A stretch of DNA of 31,194 nt, from NCBI GenBank assembly GCA_023388835.1, contig JAEWFK010000081.1, forward strand, positions 1-31,194, in the 5' to 3' direction. Under the pieces are notes generated by a model. The model saw only the letters and a program-made list of their open reading frames with translations. It made no database searches and was not told the DNA's origin. A program made the translations under genes and the position numbers. Shown here piece after piece: positions 16,189 to 25,347 of the stretch. The stretch is from Pseudomonadota bacterium. Lineage in GTDB: Bacteria > Pseudomonadota > Gammaproteobacteria > Burkholderiales > Burkholderiaceae_B. Every line of letters begins with the position of its first letter. Position 1 is the first letter of the stretch.

Positions 16189-18705
16189 TCAGTCCAGCAG
16201 CTGTGCGTAGACGGCAAGGTGAGCTTCCACCACCTTCTCGATGTCGAAGGCATTCTCGGCGAGTCTGCGCCCTGCTGTCCCCATGCGGCGACGCCGCTCG
16301 GGGTCAGTCGCCAGCTCGACTACGGCGTCGGCCAGCGCGGAGGCATTCCGTACCGGTACGAGCAAACCGGTGATATCCGGTTCGACGGCATCCCGGCAGC
16401 CCGGTACGTCGGTCGTGACAACCGCCCGTCCGCAAGCGGCGGCTTCCACGAGTGATCGGGGTAAGCCTTCGCGGTAAGAAGGCAGAACAGCGATATGCGC
16501 GTTCTGGTAGAGCTCCGCGATGTCTTCGCGCTCGCCCATGCAGATGACGACGCCTTCTTCCTGCCATCGGGAGAATTCGGCATCGCTCACGCTGGCGGGG
16601 TTGCCCGGGTCCGGCGCGCCGACCAGCACCCAGCGCAGACCGCTGGGGTGTCCCGCAGTCAGGCGAGCCGCTTCCACGAACTCGCGCACCCCCTTGTCGG
16701 TCAGCAGCCGGGCCACCATGATGGCAATGGGCGCGCCTTCCGGCTCCGGGGTGCAGGCATAGGCTCGCAGGTCGACGCCCGATCCGCGGATCAATACAGT
16801 CTGCCCGGGCAGCACCACTCCAGCGTCGCGCAATTCCTGTCTGTCGTTGGCATTCTGGAACACCACCCGACTGTTGCGATGACCGAGCGCGAGCCTGTAG
16901 AGGGCCGTCGCAGCAGTACGCATCAGGTCAAAGCCGCCTTTTCGGCGCATGAAGATGAAGCCCAGGCCGGATACGGCCGCCACGTAGGCGGGCACCCCCG
17001 CCAGACGAGCCGCAATGCCGCCATACAGCACCGGCTTGATCGTCACGGCGTGGACGAGGTCCGGTCGAAGTCGGCGAAACAGCTTCCAGAAAGCATGGAC
17101 CGTTCGTAGTTCCTCAAGCAGGTGCCGACCGCTGCGCGACATTGGAATAATGTGGTGCTCGAATCCATGTTCCCGGATCTGGGCGACGGATGGACCATCC
17201 ATCGTGGCGACATGTACGTCGTATCCTTCTGCTCGCGCGCCCAGTGCAATGGGCAGACGGTGTGACAGGAAGAAGGCCGGGTTATTGACGAGGAAGAGCA
17301 AGCGGAGTCGGGGAGCGGCAGCGGTCGTCAAAGCCGGCATCACCGACGGCCCCGCTTGCGGTCCGGGCTGCAGGACCGGAGCCTCTGCATGCGCGGCCGG
17401 ACTGGTCTGCGACGACGTCGCGGCGACCGGCGTAGCGGCGGCCGCCGCCGACGGAACATAGCCTTCTTTTCTTTGCCGGCCACCGCGCGCCGATCGGTCT
17501 GCGGTTGCCGACGCACCGGCCTGCCGGCCGCCGGGATAGTCGGCCGCCAGCCGACCCCAGACCGTGCGGTAGCGCCGCCTCATGACGTCCAGACCGTAGG
17601 TCCGCTCGACCCGTTCCCGGCCCCGGCGGGCACGCTGCGCGTACTCGTTCAGGCCGGGTTCCGAGCCCAGCAGTGCGACAGCATTGTCGATCGCCGAAGA
17701 CAGCGCTTCCGCGTCACGCGGAGGTACGACCCAACCGCAGTCCCCGACGATACGGGCCGCGTCTCCCACATCGGTCACCACACAAGGCACACCCGTCGCC
17801 ATGGCTTCGGCCACCACGTTGGGAAAGCCCTCCGCGCGGCTGGAGAGCACGTACAGGTCAAGAGCGGCCAGGATGCGTGCCACATCGTCGCGGCGTCCCA
17901 GCAGGATGACCTGCTCGGTAATCCCGTGGCGCTGAAGCAGCGAAGCCAGTTCGGCATTGCCAGCGTCCATGCCCTGGCCAACCAGCACGCAGCGCAGGTC
18001 CGGTTGCCGCTTCAGGCTGCGAGCAAAAGCGTCCAGCAAGTTGGCGTGGTCCTTCAAAGGGTTCCAGCGTGCCACGCTGCCGATCAACGGCGTGTCCGCG
18101 CCCACGCCCCACTCGAGACGCATTCCCGCACGGGCCCGCTCGTCCGGCTGCCAGGCGCTCAAATCGTAACCATTGGGGATCACCAACATACGGTCCGCGT
18201 CATACCCCCATTGGCGATGACGACGGGCGGCTTCTTCCGCGCAGACAATGATCACGCCGGGCATCCAATGCGACAGTCGCGCGCACACCCAAGCGACCGC
18301 ACGGGCACTGCGGCTGCCATGCTGCAGATCGGCTCCGGAATTACGTACGCCCCAGGCCAGTGCAGGGATACCCGCCAGCCGGGCCACGCCGCCGCCCAAC
18401 AGGTCGGCGTGATACATCCAGGTTTGCACGACGTCTGGCCGCAATCGCCTCAGCAGGCCGTACAGGCGCCACAGGCCTTGCAGACCGGCAAGCGGCGAGT
18501 CCTTCATGCCCAGGGCATGCACCGAAATACCGGCGGCGCGCAGGCGTGGCCCGAATACCCCCTCATGTCCCAGGGAGATGACCGTATGCATCGTCTGCGG
18601 ATCCTGATCGGTCACAAGCCGATGCAAGACGGTCTCAGCCCCGCCCTGCCCCAAGCCGGAAATAATATGGACGATATGCAACGTCGTGCCGTTCTTGCTC
18701 AACAA
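16189..18705 (-). CDS. Two-domain fusion of GT4 glycosyltransferases
   Basis: One 838-residue reading frame holding two complete GT-B, family 4 glycosyltransferases. Domain 1 (about 9-390) has SGLGQGGAETV (16-26) and the donor-site motif RAEGFPNVVAEAMATG (290-305). Domain 2 (about 465-838) has NNPAFFLSHRLP (474-485), a central PVLYGGIAARLAGVP (558-572) and donor motif YREGLPRSLVEAAACG (744-759). The linker (about 391-464) is rich in Ala, Pro, Ser and Gly. GT4 enzymes transfer sugars from nucleotide donors with retention, here probably two successive steps of glycan assembly at the inner membrane. It starts at TTG with a good ribosome-binding site and is the last gene of the operon. Specificities are unknown. 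Confidence 0.9.
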   Translation of the reverse strand: MLSKNGTTLHIVHIISGLGQGGAETVLHRLVTDQDPQTMHTVISLGHEGVFGPRLRAAGISVHALGMKDSPLAGLQGLWRLYGLLRRLRPDVVQTWMYHADLLGGGVARLAGIPALAWGVRNSGADLQHGSRSARAVAWVCARLSHWMPGVIIVCAEEAARRHRQWGYDADRMLVIPNGYDLSAWQPDERARAGMRLEWGVGADTPLIGSVARWNPLKDHANLLDAFARSLKRQPDLRCVLVGQGMDAGNAELASLLQRHGITEQVILLGRRDDVARILAALDLYVLSSRAEGFPNVVAEAMATGVPCVVTDVGDAARIVGDCGWVVPPRDAEALSSAIDNAVALLGSEPGLNEYAQRARRGRERVERTYGLDVMRRRYRTVWGRLAADYPGGRQAGASATADRSARGGRQRKEGYVPSAAAAATPVAATSSQTSPAAHAEAPVLQPGPQAGPSVMPALTTAAAPRLRLLFLVNNPAFFLSHRLPIALGARAEGYDVHVATMDGPSVAQIREHGFEHHIIPMSRSGRHLLEELRTVHAFWKLFRRLRPDLVHAVTIKPVLYGGIAARLAGVPAYVAAVSGLGFIFMRRKGGFDLMRTAATALYRLALGHRNSRVVFQNANDRQELRDAGVVLPGQTVLIRGSGVDLRAYACTPEPEGAPIAIMVARLLTDKGVREFVEAARLTAGHPSGLRWVLVGAPDPGNPASVSDAEFSRWQEEGVVICMGEREDIAELYQNAHIAVLPSYREGLPRSLVEAAACGRAVVTTDVPGCRDAVEPDITGLLVPVRNASALADAVVELATDPERRRRMGTAGRRLAENAFDIEKVVEAHLAVYAQLLD

Positions 18706-18712
18706 ATGGTTA

Positions 18713-18718
18713 TCCTTC
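18713..18718 (-). promoter_or_regulatory. Ribosome-binding site supporting a TTG start
   Basis: GAAGGA on the minus strand lies 7 bases before TTG at 18705. There is no ATG or GTG between the upstream gene and the conserved start of the first glycosyltransferase domain, so TTG is the best start for the fusion protein. Confidence 0.6.
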
Positions 18719-18762
18719 GTATATCCAACAAGCGCCTTGCCGCGCAGCGCGTGTCTGTCGCG

Positions 18763-19878
18763 TCAGCGGGGTCCCATTTTCACACCGGCCTCCTGGAAGA
18801 CGGCGTCCCAGTGCGCAAGCACCTGCTTCAATCCGTAACGCTCCCTCACCGACTCCGCGCCCCGTAAGCCGAGACGCTCACGTTCCTGCGGGTCACCCAT
18901 GAGGGCCGACAAGGCTTCTTCGAGTGCCGCTTCGTCGTTCAAAGGAACCAGGATGGCATCCTGACCCTCCCGGGTAATCTCATGCGGGCCGCTCGGGCAG
19001 TCCACGCTGACACAGGGCAAACCAAGCGCCATCGCTTCGATCAACGCATTGGGAAAGCCTTCGACTTCGGACGTCAGCACGAAGAGATCGGAGGCCAGCA
19101 GCTCCTGCCAGGGAAAAGCGGTACGCCCGGGCAGCAGCACTCTATCCGTGAGGCCCGCGGCCGCCACCTTGGCTTCCAGTTCACTGCGCTGGGGGCCGTC
19201 TCCCCAGATGGCGAGGTCCCATTGCGGAAATCGGGGGGCAAGCCGTGCGAAGATCTTGATCAGCCCCGCATAGCGCTTGGAGGGCACAAAGCGGCCCATG
19301 GCCACGAGGCGCCGTCGCGTAACGTCGGATGGGGAGCGCGCGGGAGGAAGATCGGGAGGCAAGGGATTGGGCAGGACGGCCAGCCGCCTGACCCTGGGAA
19401 CCAGCGCCTTCATGGCGGCAAGGCTGGCCTGCGCCTGTACCGTGACCATGGCGGCGCGGGGATACAGCCACTTGCGCAGTTGCTGCAATTGCGAGGATGC
19501 ACTGGTGCTCACTGCCGGGTTGGTCCGCTCGCACACGATGAGCGGTACGTCCAGGCCCCAGGCGGCCATGAGCGCCATGACGTTCACATTAGTGAGGAAG
19601 GACACAATGACGTCCGGCTGCTCATCGCGCACCAGGCGACGCAAGGCGCGCAGCTTGACCAGGGGCGCGAAGGGGCCCCGACCGAGCCTGCCCAGCCGGT
19701 CCGCCAGCCACACCAGGCGCACCCGGGCATCCAACTCATAGAAAAGCTTGCCCTTGCCAGTGTAGGTCGGCACCAGGGTCACTCGTTCGCCGCGCTCGAC
19801 CCAGCCGGCGCTCAATGTCGCCGCCACCCTTTCCGCACCGCCCGCGTGCATGGAGCTGACGAGAAACAGTATTTTCAT
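18763..19878 (-). CDS. GT4-family glycosyltransferase
   Basis: A 371-residue GT-B glycosyltransferase. It has the N-terminal motif FLVSSMHAGGAERVA (about 5-19), a CERTNPA segment near 118, and the C-terminal donor motif SEVEGFPNALIEAMALG. No signal peptide or clear transmembrane helix is seen, so it is probably a peripheral inner-membrane enzyme adding a sugar to the lipid-linked glycan. The real start is the ATG at 19878, inside the asnB stop (ATGA overlap); sequence further upstream in this frame belongs to asnB. It is clearly similar to the glycosyltransferase at 21794-22918, the two flanking asnB, which suggests duplication. Linkage and donor are unknown; GalNAc or GalNAcA are plausible from the operon. 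Confidence 0.92.
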   Translation of the reverse strand: MKILFLVSSMHAGGAERVAATLSAGWVERGERVTLVPTYTGKGKLFYELDARVRLVWLADRLGRLGRGPFAPLVKLRALRRLVRDEQPDVIVSFLTNVNVMALMAAWGLDVPLIVCERTNPAVSTSASSQLQQLRKWLYPRAAMVTVQAQASLAAMKALVPRVRRLAVLPNPLPPDLPPARSPSDVTRRRLVAMGRFVPSKRYAGLIKIFARLAPRFPQWDLAIWGDGPQRSELEAKVAAAGLTDRVLLPGRTAFPWQELLASDLFVLTSEVEGFPNALIEAMALGLPCVSVDCPSGPHEITREGQDAILVPLNDEAALEEALSALMGDPQERERLGLRGAESVRERYGLKQVLAHWDAVFQEAGVKMGPR

Positions 19879-21761
19879 TTCTCGGTTTCCAGCCACGCCT
19901 GAACCATCAGGATGCTCCACAAATGCGTGCTCCAGTCTCGCCGGCCGGACACATGTTCCTGCCATTTGCGCTGAATGGGTGCCGGGTGAAACAAGCCGCC
20001 TTCGCGCAGACGAACCGGGTCGAGCAGGGCCTGAGCCCAATCGCGCAGCGGGCCTCTCAACCACTGGGCCAAGGGCACGGAAAACCCCTTTTTGGGCCTT
20101 TCGATCAGCTCACGCGGAACGTGCCGATAGAGCAGCTGACGCAGCAGCCATTTGCCCTGACCGTCGCGAACCAGATAGCGCATGGGCAGGCGGCGCGCAA
20201 ACGCGTAGACATAATGGTCGAGCATGGGCACGCGTGTTTCCAGGCTGGCCGCCATGGCGGCGCGGTCGACCTTCACCAGGATATCGTCGGGCAGGTAGGT
20301 CTGAATGTCCAGCAGCGTCATGGACGGGATGATGCCATCGAGGGCCGGTTCATCAAACACCGTATTCGGGACTTCGGCGTCGATCACGGCAGCCGAAGGA
20401 TCTTTCCAGTAGCTGACGAAATCCCGATAGAAGCGCGCTGCATGCGGTGCGCCCAGCACCTGAGCCAGCCTGTGTAAACGTTCGCCGCCGGGCATGGACG
20501 GGGCCAAGCCGTTCAACACGGCGGCCACCGGCTCACGGAGCACGGCCGGCACCCGCTCTCGCCGGTTCCACCACTCGGCAGCTCGGAAATACCTGGAATA
20601 GCCGGCAAAGAGCTCGTCTCCGCCGTCGCCGGAAAGAGCAACCGTCACATGCCGGCGGGCCATGCGTGTGACGAGCAAGGTGGGAATCTGCGAAGAGTCC
20701 GCAAACGGTTCATCGTAGACGCGAGCCAGGGTCGGCACCAGATCGAGGGCATCGCGATCGCTGACATAATGCTCAGCGTGATCGGTTCCCAGATGGGCAG
20801 CCACCGCTGCGGCATGCTGGGCCTCGTTGTAGCGGGGGTCATCGAAGCCGATGGAGAAGGTCTGTACCGGGCGGCTGCTTGACTGCTGCAGCAGCGCCAC
20901 GATGGTCGATGAATCGATGCCGCCCGAAAGAAAAGCGCCAAGCGGTACATCGGCGATCGTCTGGCGCCGGACCGCCGCTGCAAGCACGTGCTCCAGGGCA
21001 TCCACCGCCGCGCCGTCATGATCGAAGGAAAGGGGCTCGGCCAGGGCTTCCTGCGCCACCAGCCCTGCAGACCAATACGAGCGTTGCGCCGGCATTTCGC
21101 CGATTCGGCACTGGCCCGCATTGAGCTGCAGCCAGCACCCCGGGGACACCTTGCCGATCTGCCGATAGATGGACCAAGGAGCGGGAATATAGTTGTGCCG
21201 CAGCAGCATCGAGACAGCACGCCGGTCGGGCCGTCTATCCAGGCCCGGCAGTCCGGCCAAGGCTTTGAGTTCGGACGCAAAGACAAAGCTGTTGCCGACG
21301 AAGCCTGCATACAGCGGCTTTTCGCCCATGCGATCACGCATCAGCGCGAGCGTGCCTTCCTGCCGATCCCACAGCGCCATGGCGTACATGCCGATGGCTG
21401 CATCCAGCGTTTTTTCAACACCCCAGGCGGCGAAGCAGGCCAGCAGGGTCTCAGTGTCCGAATGTCCTCGCCATGCAGGCGCGAGGTCCTCGTGCGCCAA
21501 CTGTTCACGCAAGGCGGGATGGTTGTAGATCTCGCCATTGAGCACCAGTACGTAGCGGCCGCAAGCCGAATGCATGGGCTGAGCCCCGGCCTCGCTGGTA
21601 TCAATAATGGCCAGCCTGACATGACCCAGGGCGAGACCGGAGCCTGCGTCTTCCCAATAGCCCTCGCTGTCCGGGCCTCGGTGGCGCATGCAGCCGCAAG
21701 CCGCCGTGATCAGACTGCGCTTTTCGCGCAGCGGCCCCCAAATTCCGACGATTCCGCACAT
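19875..21761 (-). CDS. asnB: Asparagine-synthase-type amidotransferase (probable uronic-acid amidation, WbpS-like)
   Basis: A 628-residue glutamine-hydrolysing synthase. The N-terminal Ntn glutaminase domain begins with catalytic Cys2 (MCGIVG) and shows MRHRGPDSEG (25-34) and NGEIYNH (75-81). The C-terminal synthetase domain has the ATP pyrophosphatase loop LSGGIDSS (278-285) and LSGDGGDELFAGY. Both active sites look intact. The canonical reaction makes asparagine, but within a glycan operon such proteins (WbpS in P. aeruginosa O6 and relatives) are thought to convert uronic acids to uronamides. With UDP-GalNAc dehydrogenase nearby, amidation of GalNAcA is the natural inference. Start and stop overlap or closely abut neighbouring glycosyltransferase genes. 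Confidence 0.93.
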   Translation of the reverse strand: MCGIVGIWGPLREKRSLITAACGCMRHRGPDSEGYWEDAGSGLALGHVRLAIIDTSEAGAQPMHSACGRYVLVLNGEIYNHPALREQLAHEDLAPAWRGHSDTETLLACFAAWGVEKTLDAAIGMYAMALWDRQEGTLALMRDRMGEKPLYAGFVGNSFVFASELKALAGLPGLDRRPDRRAVSMLLRHNYIPAPWSIYRQIGKVSPGCWLQLNAGQCRIGEMPAQRSYWSAGLVAQEALAEPLSFDHDGAAVDALEHVLAAAVRRQTIADVPLGAFLSGGIDSSTIVALLQQSSSRPVQTFSIGFDDPRYNEAQHAAAVAAHLGTDHAEHYVSDRDALDLVPTLARVYDEPFADSSQIPTLLVTRMARRHVTVALSGDGGDELFAGYSRYFRAAEWWNRRERVPAVLREPVAAVLNGLAPSMPGGERLHRLAQVLGAPHAARFYRDFVSYWKDPSAAVIDAEVPNTVFDEPALDGIIPSMTLLDIQTYLPDDILVKVDRAAMAASLETRVPMLDHYVYAFARRLPMRYLVRDGQGKWLLRQLLYRHVPRELIERPKKGFSVPLAQWLRGPLRDWAQALLDPVRLREGGLFHPAPIQRKWQEHVSGRRDWSTHLWSILMVQAWLETEK

Positions 21762-21793
21762 GCCGACTGCCTCCGCCCGGCCTTACACCGGGC

Positions 21794-22918
21794 TCAATGA
21801 AATCCGAACAGATGGCTCCACAAGGCCATGACCCGCGCCGTGCAGAACCGGTCACGCACATCGATGGCCCTGCGAGCCAGCGTCTCCCGCCATTCCGGCT
21901 TCGCCATCTGGTCGGCCAGATGTGCCGCCAGGGCGTCGTCGTCTTCGACCGGCGTGACCAGTACCCCGTCTATTCCGTTGCGGATGATCTCCCGTGGACC
22001 GGTCTCGCAATCGAAGGCCACCACCGGCAGACCACTGGCCATGGCTTCGATCAGCGTGTTGGACAAGCCTTCCACTCTCGAACTCAGCACATAGAGATCC
22101 GCGTCCGCATACCAATCCGACAGATTGCCCACCCGCCCCGGCATCGAAACGCGGTGCGAAAGCCCGTTCTCTTCAATCTGACTTTGCAAGGCGTCACGCT
22201 CATCGCCTTCTCCGAGGATGACGAGATCCCAGTTGGGAAAGTGCTCCTTCAACTGCGCGAACGCCCGCAAAAGCACATCGAAGCCCTTGTGCGGGTGCAG
22301 CCGGCCGACTGCCAGAAGGCGGCGTCTGCCTGCCCGCGGGGGCGGCGGCAACACGGGTTCAGCTTTTTCCATCGGCCAGCGTACCGCATTGGGAATGACG
22401 GCCACTTGCGAGCCAGGCACGTTGGCTTCCAGCCAGGCAGCCGTCCCCGAAGTCAATGCCACGACCGCGTGCGCGCGCGGATATGCCCAGCGCCTGAGCT
22501 TTTCCCAAAGCGGCGACAAGCCCTGTGAAGGCGGATGCGTGTGTTCGCTTGCAATGACACGGCAGGGCAAACGATGGGCCGCTGCGACGGCCAGCACGGA
22601 AGCCGTGGTCATCATGCCCAGGACCACATTCGGGCGCAGCTTGCGAATCAGCCGACGCAGTGCATGCACCCGCCGCGCGTTGGCAAGCAGTGCCCCCATC
22701 GTGCCCCGGCTGACTCCCGCCAGTCCCAGTGCACGGCGGTCCACGCCTTCGGGAACGGGATAAACATCAGTCTCGGGCAGGCTTTGGGTGACCAGGGTGA
22801 CGCGGCAACCCTGCCGCATCCAGTAATCGCACATGTCGACGGCCACCCGCTCCGCGCCGCCGCTGCTGAGCGAGTGGATCACTATCATCAGATGAGGGCG
22901 TTCAAAGAAATGATTCAA
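21794..22918 (-). CDS. GT4-family glycosyltransferase
   Basis: A 374-residue GT-B glycosyltransferase with IHSLSSGGAERVAVD (14-28), SEHTHPP, LLAVGRLHPHKGFDVLLRAF and the donor-site motif SRVEGLSNTLIEAMASG followed by ETGPREIIRNGIDG. This pattern resembles GalNAc-transferring GT4 enzymes such as PglH/PglJ, though specificity is not proven. It shares block-by-block similarity with the protein at 18763-19878. The start appears to be TTG at 22918, 19 bases after the flippase stop, with AGG 8 bases upstream. An ATG at 22888 would remove the first ten residues and abut the conserved fold. Confidence 0.9.
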   Translation of the reverse strand: MNHFFERPHLMIVIHSLSSGGAERVAVDMCDYWMRQGCRVTLVTQSLPETDVYPVPEGVDRRALGLAGVSRGTMGALLANARRVHALRRLIRKLRPNVVLGMMTTASVLAVAAAHRLPCRVIASEHTHPPSQGLSPLWEKLRRWAYPRAHAVVALTSGTAAWLEANVPGSQVAVIPNAVRWPMEKAEPVLPPPPRAGRRRLLAVGRLHPHKGFDVLLRAFAQLKEHFPNWDLVILGEGDERDALQSQIEENGLSHRVSMPGRVGNLSDWYADADLYVLSSRVEGLSNTLIEAMASGLPVVAFDCETGPREIIRNGIDGVLVTPVEDDDALAAHLADQMAKPEWRETLARRAIDVRDRFCTARVMALWSHLFGFH

Positions 22919-22937
22919 CTTTGTACCTGGGAGACGA

Positions 22938-24287
22938 TCATGCGGGGGAAGCCGCAGCGGGCGGGCGGCGCAGAGCCACCCCCACGTAACAGATATAGGA
23001 AAGGGTGTACATCAGACTGGTCGCGAGCATGATGCCGGCCGCGCCCATGACGGGCGCCAGCACCATGTTCATCACGGCCTTCAGCAGGAAGTTGGCCACC
23101 GCGATGGCCGCCATGATGCGATAACGGTTCTGACTGGCCAATAGCTGGACCAGTATCAGCACGCCGAAATAGAAAGGCATCTGGAGCAGGCCCCAGCGCA
23201 TGACGTCGGCCACTCGCTGCGTATCGTCAGGGGTGAACGCGCCGCGCTCAAACAACAGGCTCACCATCCAGGGCGCAAGCAGCCAGCCGGCCGCCGTCAC
23301 TGCGGCACCGCCCAGGCCCATCAGCACGGACCACTTCAGCGCCAGCTGACGCGCACGTTCGGAATCACCCCGGCGCTGCACGTCGGCCAGCACAGGCAGG
23401 GCGGCACGTCCGACGGACGCCGCGCCCAGCCCGAGGATCAACGACAGCAGACGCGTGGCGTACCCCAGCGTCGCGTTCGCATTTGCACCCAGGTTGGCGG
23501 CCGTATACTGGTCGATCGGCCCCACAAAGCTCATGGCGACCTGACCAATCAGCATCACGCCGCCGGCCTTCACAAGATCAGGCCAATGATGGGTGCTGAA
23601 GCCCAGTCGAGGCCTTCCGGTCATTCCGTCCGCGCGGCCCGCCAGCCACAAGAGCCAGGCGGACTGTATGGCATAACCGATGAGGGTGCCCCAAAGCAGC
23701 GGACCGACGTCGGTCGCAGTGGCGGCGAGCAGCACCCAAACCAGAATCACGACCGCCGGAACGCTATCGAGCAAGGTATTGATATGCCGTTCCCGCGCGC
23801 GAAGCCGGGCCGCGCTGACGCCGGTCATCAGGGTCAGAAGGGCGGCCGGCGCAAAGGCCAGCGTCAGCTGCCGACTCATGCGCTGAGTTTCGGCGTCCAA
23901 CCCGGCTCCGGCGAAATCCAGTATCCACGGCCAAGCGACGTAAATCACCCCTGCCAGGCCGACGCCCACAAGAATGATCATGCCTTGCAGTTCACCCAGA
24001 AAGCGGCGGCGCAGTTCACGGTCTTCGTCGCGAGCCCGCACGAGGACGGGAATCAGAACGACGGATAGCGCGCCCACGATGGTGATCGGGAGCCAGTTGG
24101 CCATGGTCATCGTGAACTGGTAGGCGTCCACCACATTGCTCACGCCATAGCGATAGGCGACGGCCATTTCCTTGAGCGCACCGGCCGCCTTGCCCAACAG
24201 CAGAAACACGGCCACACGAAAAGCGCCGGCAGCGATACGGCGGTGATCCGAATGCAGCCCCGCCAGCCGGGATTGGAGACGCTTCAA
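22938..24287 (-). CDS. MurJ/MviN-like lipid-linked oligosaccharide flippase
   Basis: A 449-residue polytopic membrane protein of the MOP exporter superfamily with about 12 hydrophobic segments. The N-terminal FLLLGKAAGALKEMAVAYRYGVSNVVDAYQF resembles the first helices of MurJ (GKxxGxxRe..A..fG....DAf). LFERGAFTPDDTQ near residue 355 is a typical MurJ-type motif. MurJ flips lipid II; relatives inside glycan operons play the Wzx role, moving the undecaprenyl-linked glycan to the periplasmic face. The position between nucleotide-sugar and glycosyltransferase genes supports that role. It appears to start at TTG (24287) 16 bases after the epimerase stop, with a poor ribosome-binding site. No Wzy-like polymerase accompanies it. 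Confidence 0.87.
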   Translation of the reverse strand: MKRLQSRLAGLHSDHRRIAAGAFRVAVFLLLGKAAGALKEMAVAYRYGVSNVVDAYQFTMTMANWLPITIVGALSVVLIPVLVRARDEDRELRRRFLGELQGMIILVGVGLAGVIYVAWPWILDFAGAGLDAETQRMSRQLTLAFAPAALLTLMTGVSAARLRARERHINTLLDSVPAVVILVWVLLAATATDVGPLLWGTLIGYAIQSAWLLWLAGRADGMTGRPRLGFSTHHWPDLVKAGGVMLIGQVAMSFVGPIDQYTAANLGANANATLGYATRLLSLILGLGAASVGRAALPVLADVQRRGDSERARQLALKWSVLMGLGGAAVTAAGWLLAPWMVSLLFERGAFTPDDTQRVADVMRWGLLQMPFYFGVLILVQLLASQNRYRIMAAIAVANFLLKAVMNMVLAPVMGAAGIMLATSLMYTLSYICYVGVALRRPPAAASPA

Positions 24288-24303
24288 ATGCCTGGGCCCG
24301 CGA

Positions 24304-25329
24304 TCATCGGAGAAACTTCACATACCACGGCATGGCTTGCTTCAGCCCCGCCTGGATGTCGTACTGGGGCGCGTAGGCCAACAGTGAGCGTGCCTTGCCG
24401 ATGTCGGCCTGCGAGTGACGTACATCGCCCGCACGGAAGTCGCCGTGGCGCGGCGCCACCGCGTACTCGACGCCTTGTTCGCGCAAGGTTTCCGCAAGCG
24501 AACTGAATAGTTGATTCAGGGTCGTGCGCCCGCCGTAAGCGACGTTGTAGACCTGATTCAAGCCATCGGGCCCCGCCAAGGCGGCCAGCACGTTGGCCTG
24601 TACGACGTTCTCGATATAGCAGAAGTCACGGCTGGTTTCACCGTCGCCGTTGATGACTACTTCATCGCCACGAATCATCGCGGCAATCCAGCGCGGTATG
24701 ACAGCCGCATACGCCCCGTCGGGATCCTGCCGCCGGCCGAAGACGTTGAAGTAGCGTAGGCCGACGCTAGGAGTGCCATAGGCCCGAGTGAAGACATCGG
24801 CGTATAGCTCGTCCACGTACTTGGTGACGGCATAGGGCGACAAGGGCTTGCCAATCTGGTCTTCCACTTTGGGAAGCCCCGGGTGGTCGCCATAGGTGGA
24901 ACTGGACGCCGCATAGACGAAGGACTTCACTGCGGCGTCGCGCGCGGCGACGAGTATCTTCAGAAAGCCGCCAATGTTCACTTCGTTGGTTGTGATGGGG
25001 TCTTCAAGCGAACGCGGAACGGACCCCAGAGCGGCTTGGTGCAACACATGGTCGACCCCCGCCACGGCGGCGCGGCAGGCATCCAGATCGCGGATATCGC
25101 CTTCGATGAAACGAAAGTTCGACCAGGCCGCCCCGCCCACCCTTTCTTCTACTTCGTCGAGATTGCGTCGATGGCCCGTGGCGAAGTTGTCCAGACCGAC
25201 GACTTCCTGGCCCGCCGCCAACAAGGCTTCCAGCAGGTTGGAACCAATGAAGCCGGCGCAACCGGTCACCAGCCAGCGCCGGGGCTGGGCACGCAGTTCG
25301 CCCAGGACATCTTCAAATCTTGTGTTCAT
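24304..25329 (-). CDS. wbpP: UDP-N-acetylglucosamine 4-epimerase (WbpP type)
   Basis: An extended short-chain dehydrogenase/reductase of 341 residues, the same length as P. aeruginosa WbpP. The NAD-binding motif is VTGCAGFIGSNL (21-32). The catalytic triad region is ASSSTYGD (141-148) with SPYAVTKY giving Tyr166 and Lys170. HQAALGSVPRS and DFCYIENVVQAN are typical of the WbpP/Gne group. It interconverts UDP-GlcNAc and UDP-GalNAc (or the acids) for the glycan. The ATG at 25329 is chosen over a TTG two codons upstream because AAGGC is better spaced. It follows wbpO by 18 bases. Confidence 0.93.
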   Translation of the reverse strand: MNTRFEDVLGELRAQPRRWLVTGCAGFIGSNLLEALLAAGQEVVGLDNFATGHRRNLDEVEERVGGAAWSNFRFIEGDIRDLDACRAAVAGVDHVLHQAALGSVPRSLEDPITTNEVNIGGFLKILVAARDAAVKSFVYAASSSTYGDHPGLPKVEDQIGKPLSPYAVTKYVDELYADVFTRAYGTPSVGLRYFNVFGRRQDPDGAYAAVIPRWIAAMIRGDEVVINGDGETSRDFCYIENVVQANVLAALAGPDGLNQVYNVAYGGRTTLNQLFSSLAETLREQGVEYAVAPRHGDFRAGDVRHSQADIGKARSLLAYAPQYDIQAGLKQAMPWYVKFLR

Positions 25330-25347
25330 GTACAAAAGCCTTGCGTA

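Noticed and set aside
16189..18705. Possible artefactual joining of two genes by a sequencing error
   Set aside because: Frame, codon use and a long Ala/Pro/Ser linker are continuous and no ribosome-binding site precedes the internal ATG. I keep the fusion but list the check in the findings.
17356..18867. 503-codon plus-strand reading frame opposite the fusion glycosyltransferase
   Set aside because: Arg/His/Pro-rich product without motifs, antisense to well-supported GT4 domains.
19879..20064. N-terminal extension of the GT4 gene by 62 codons
   Set aside because: It overlaps asnB coding sequence. The GT-B fold starts at MKILFLVSS, and the ATGA overlap is a usual coupling signal.
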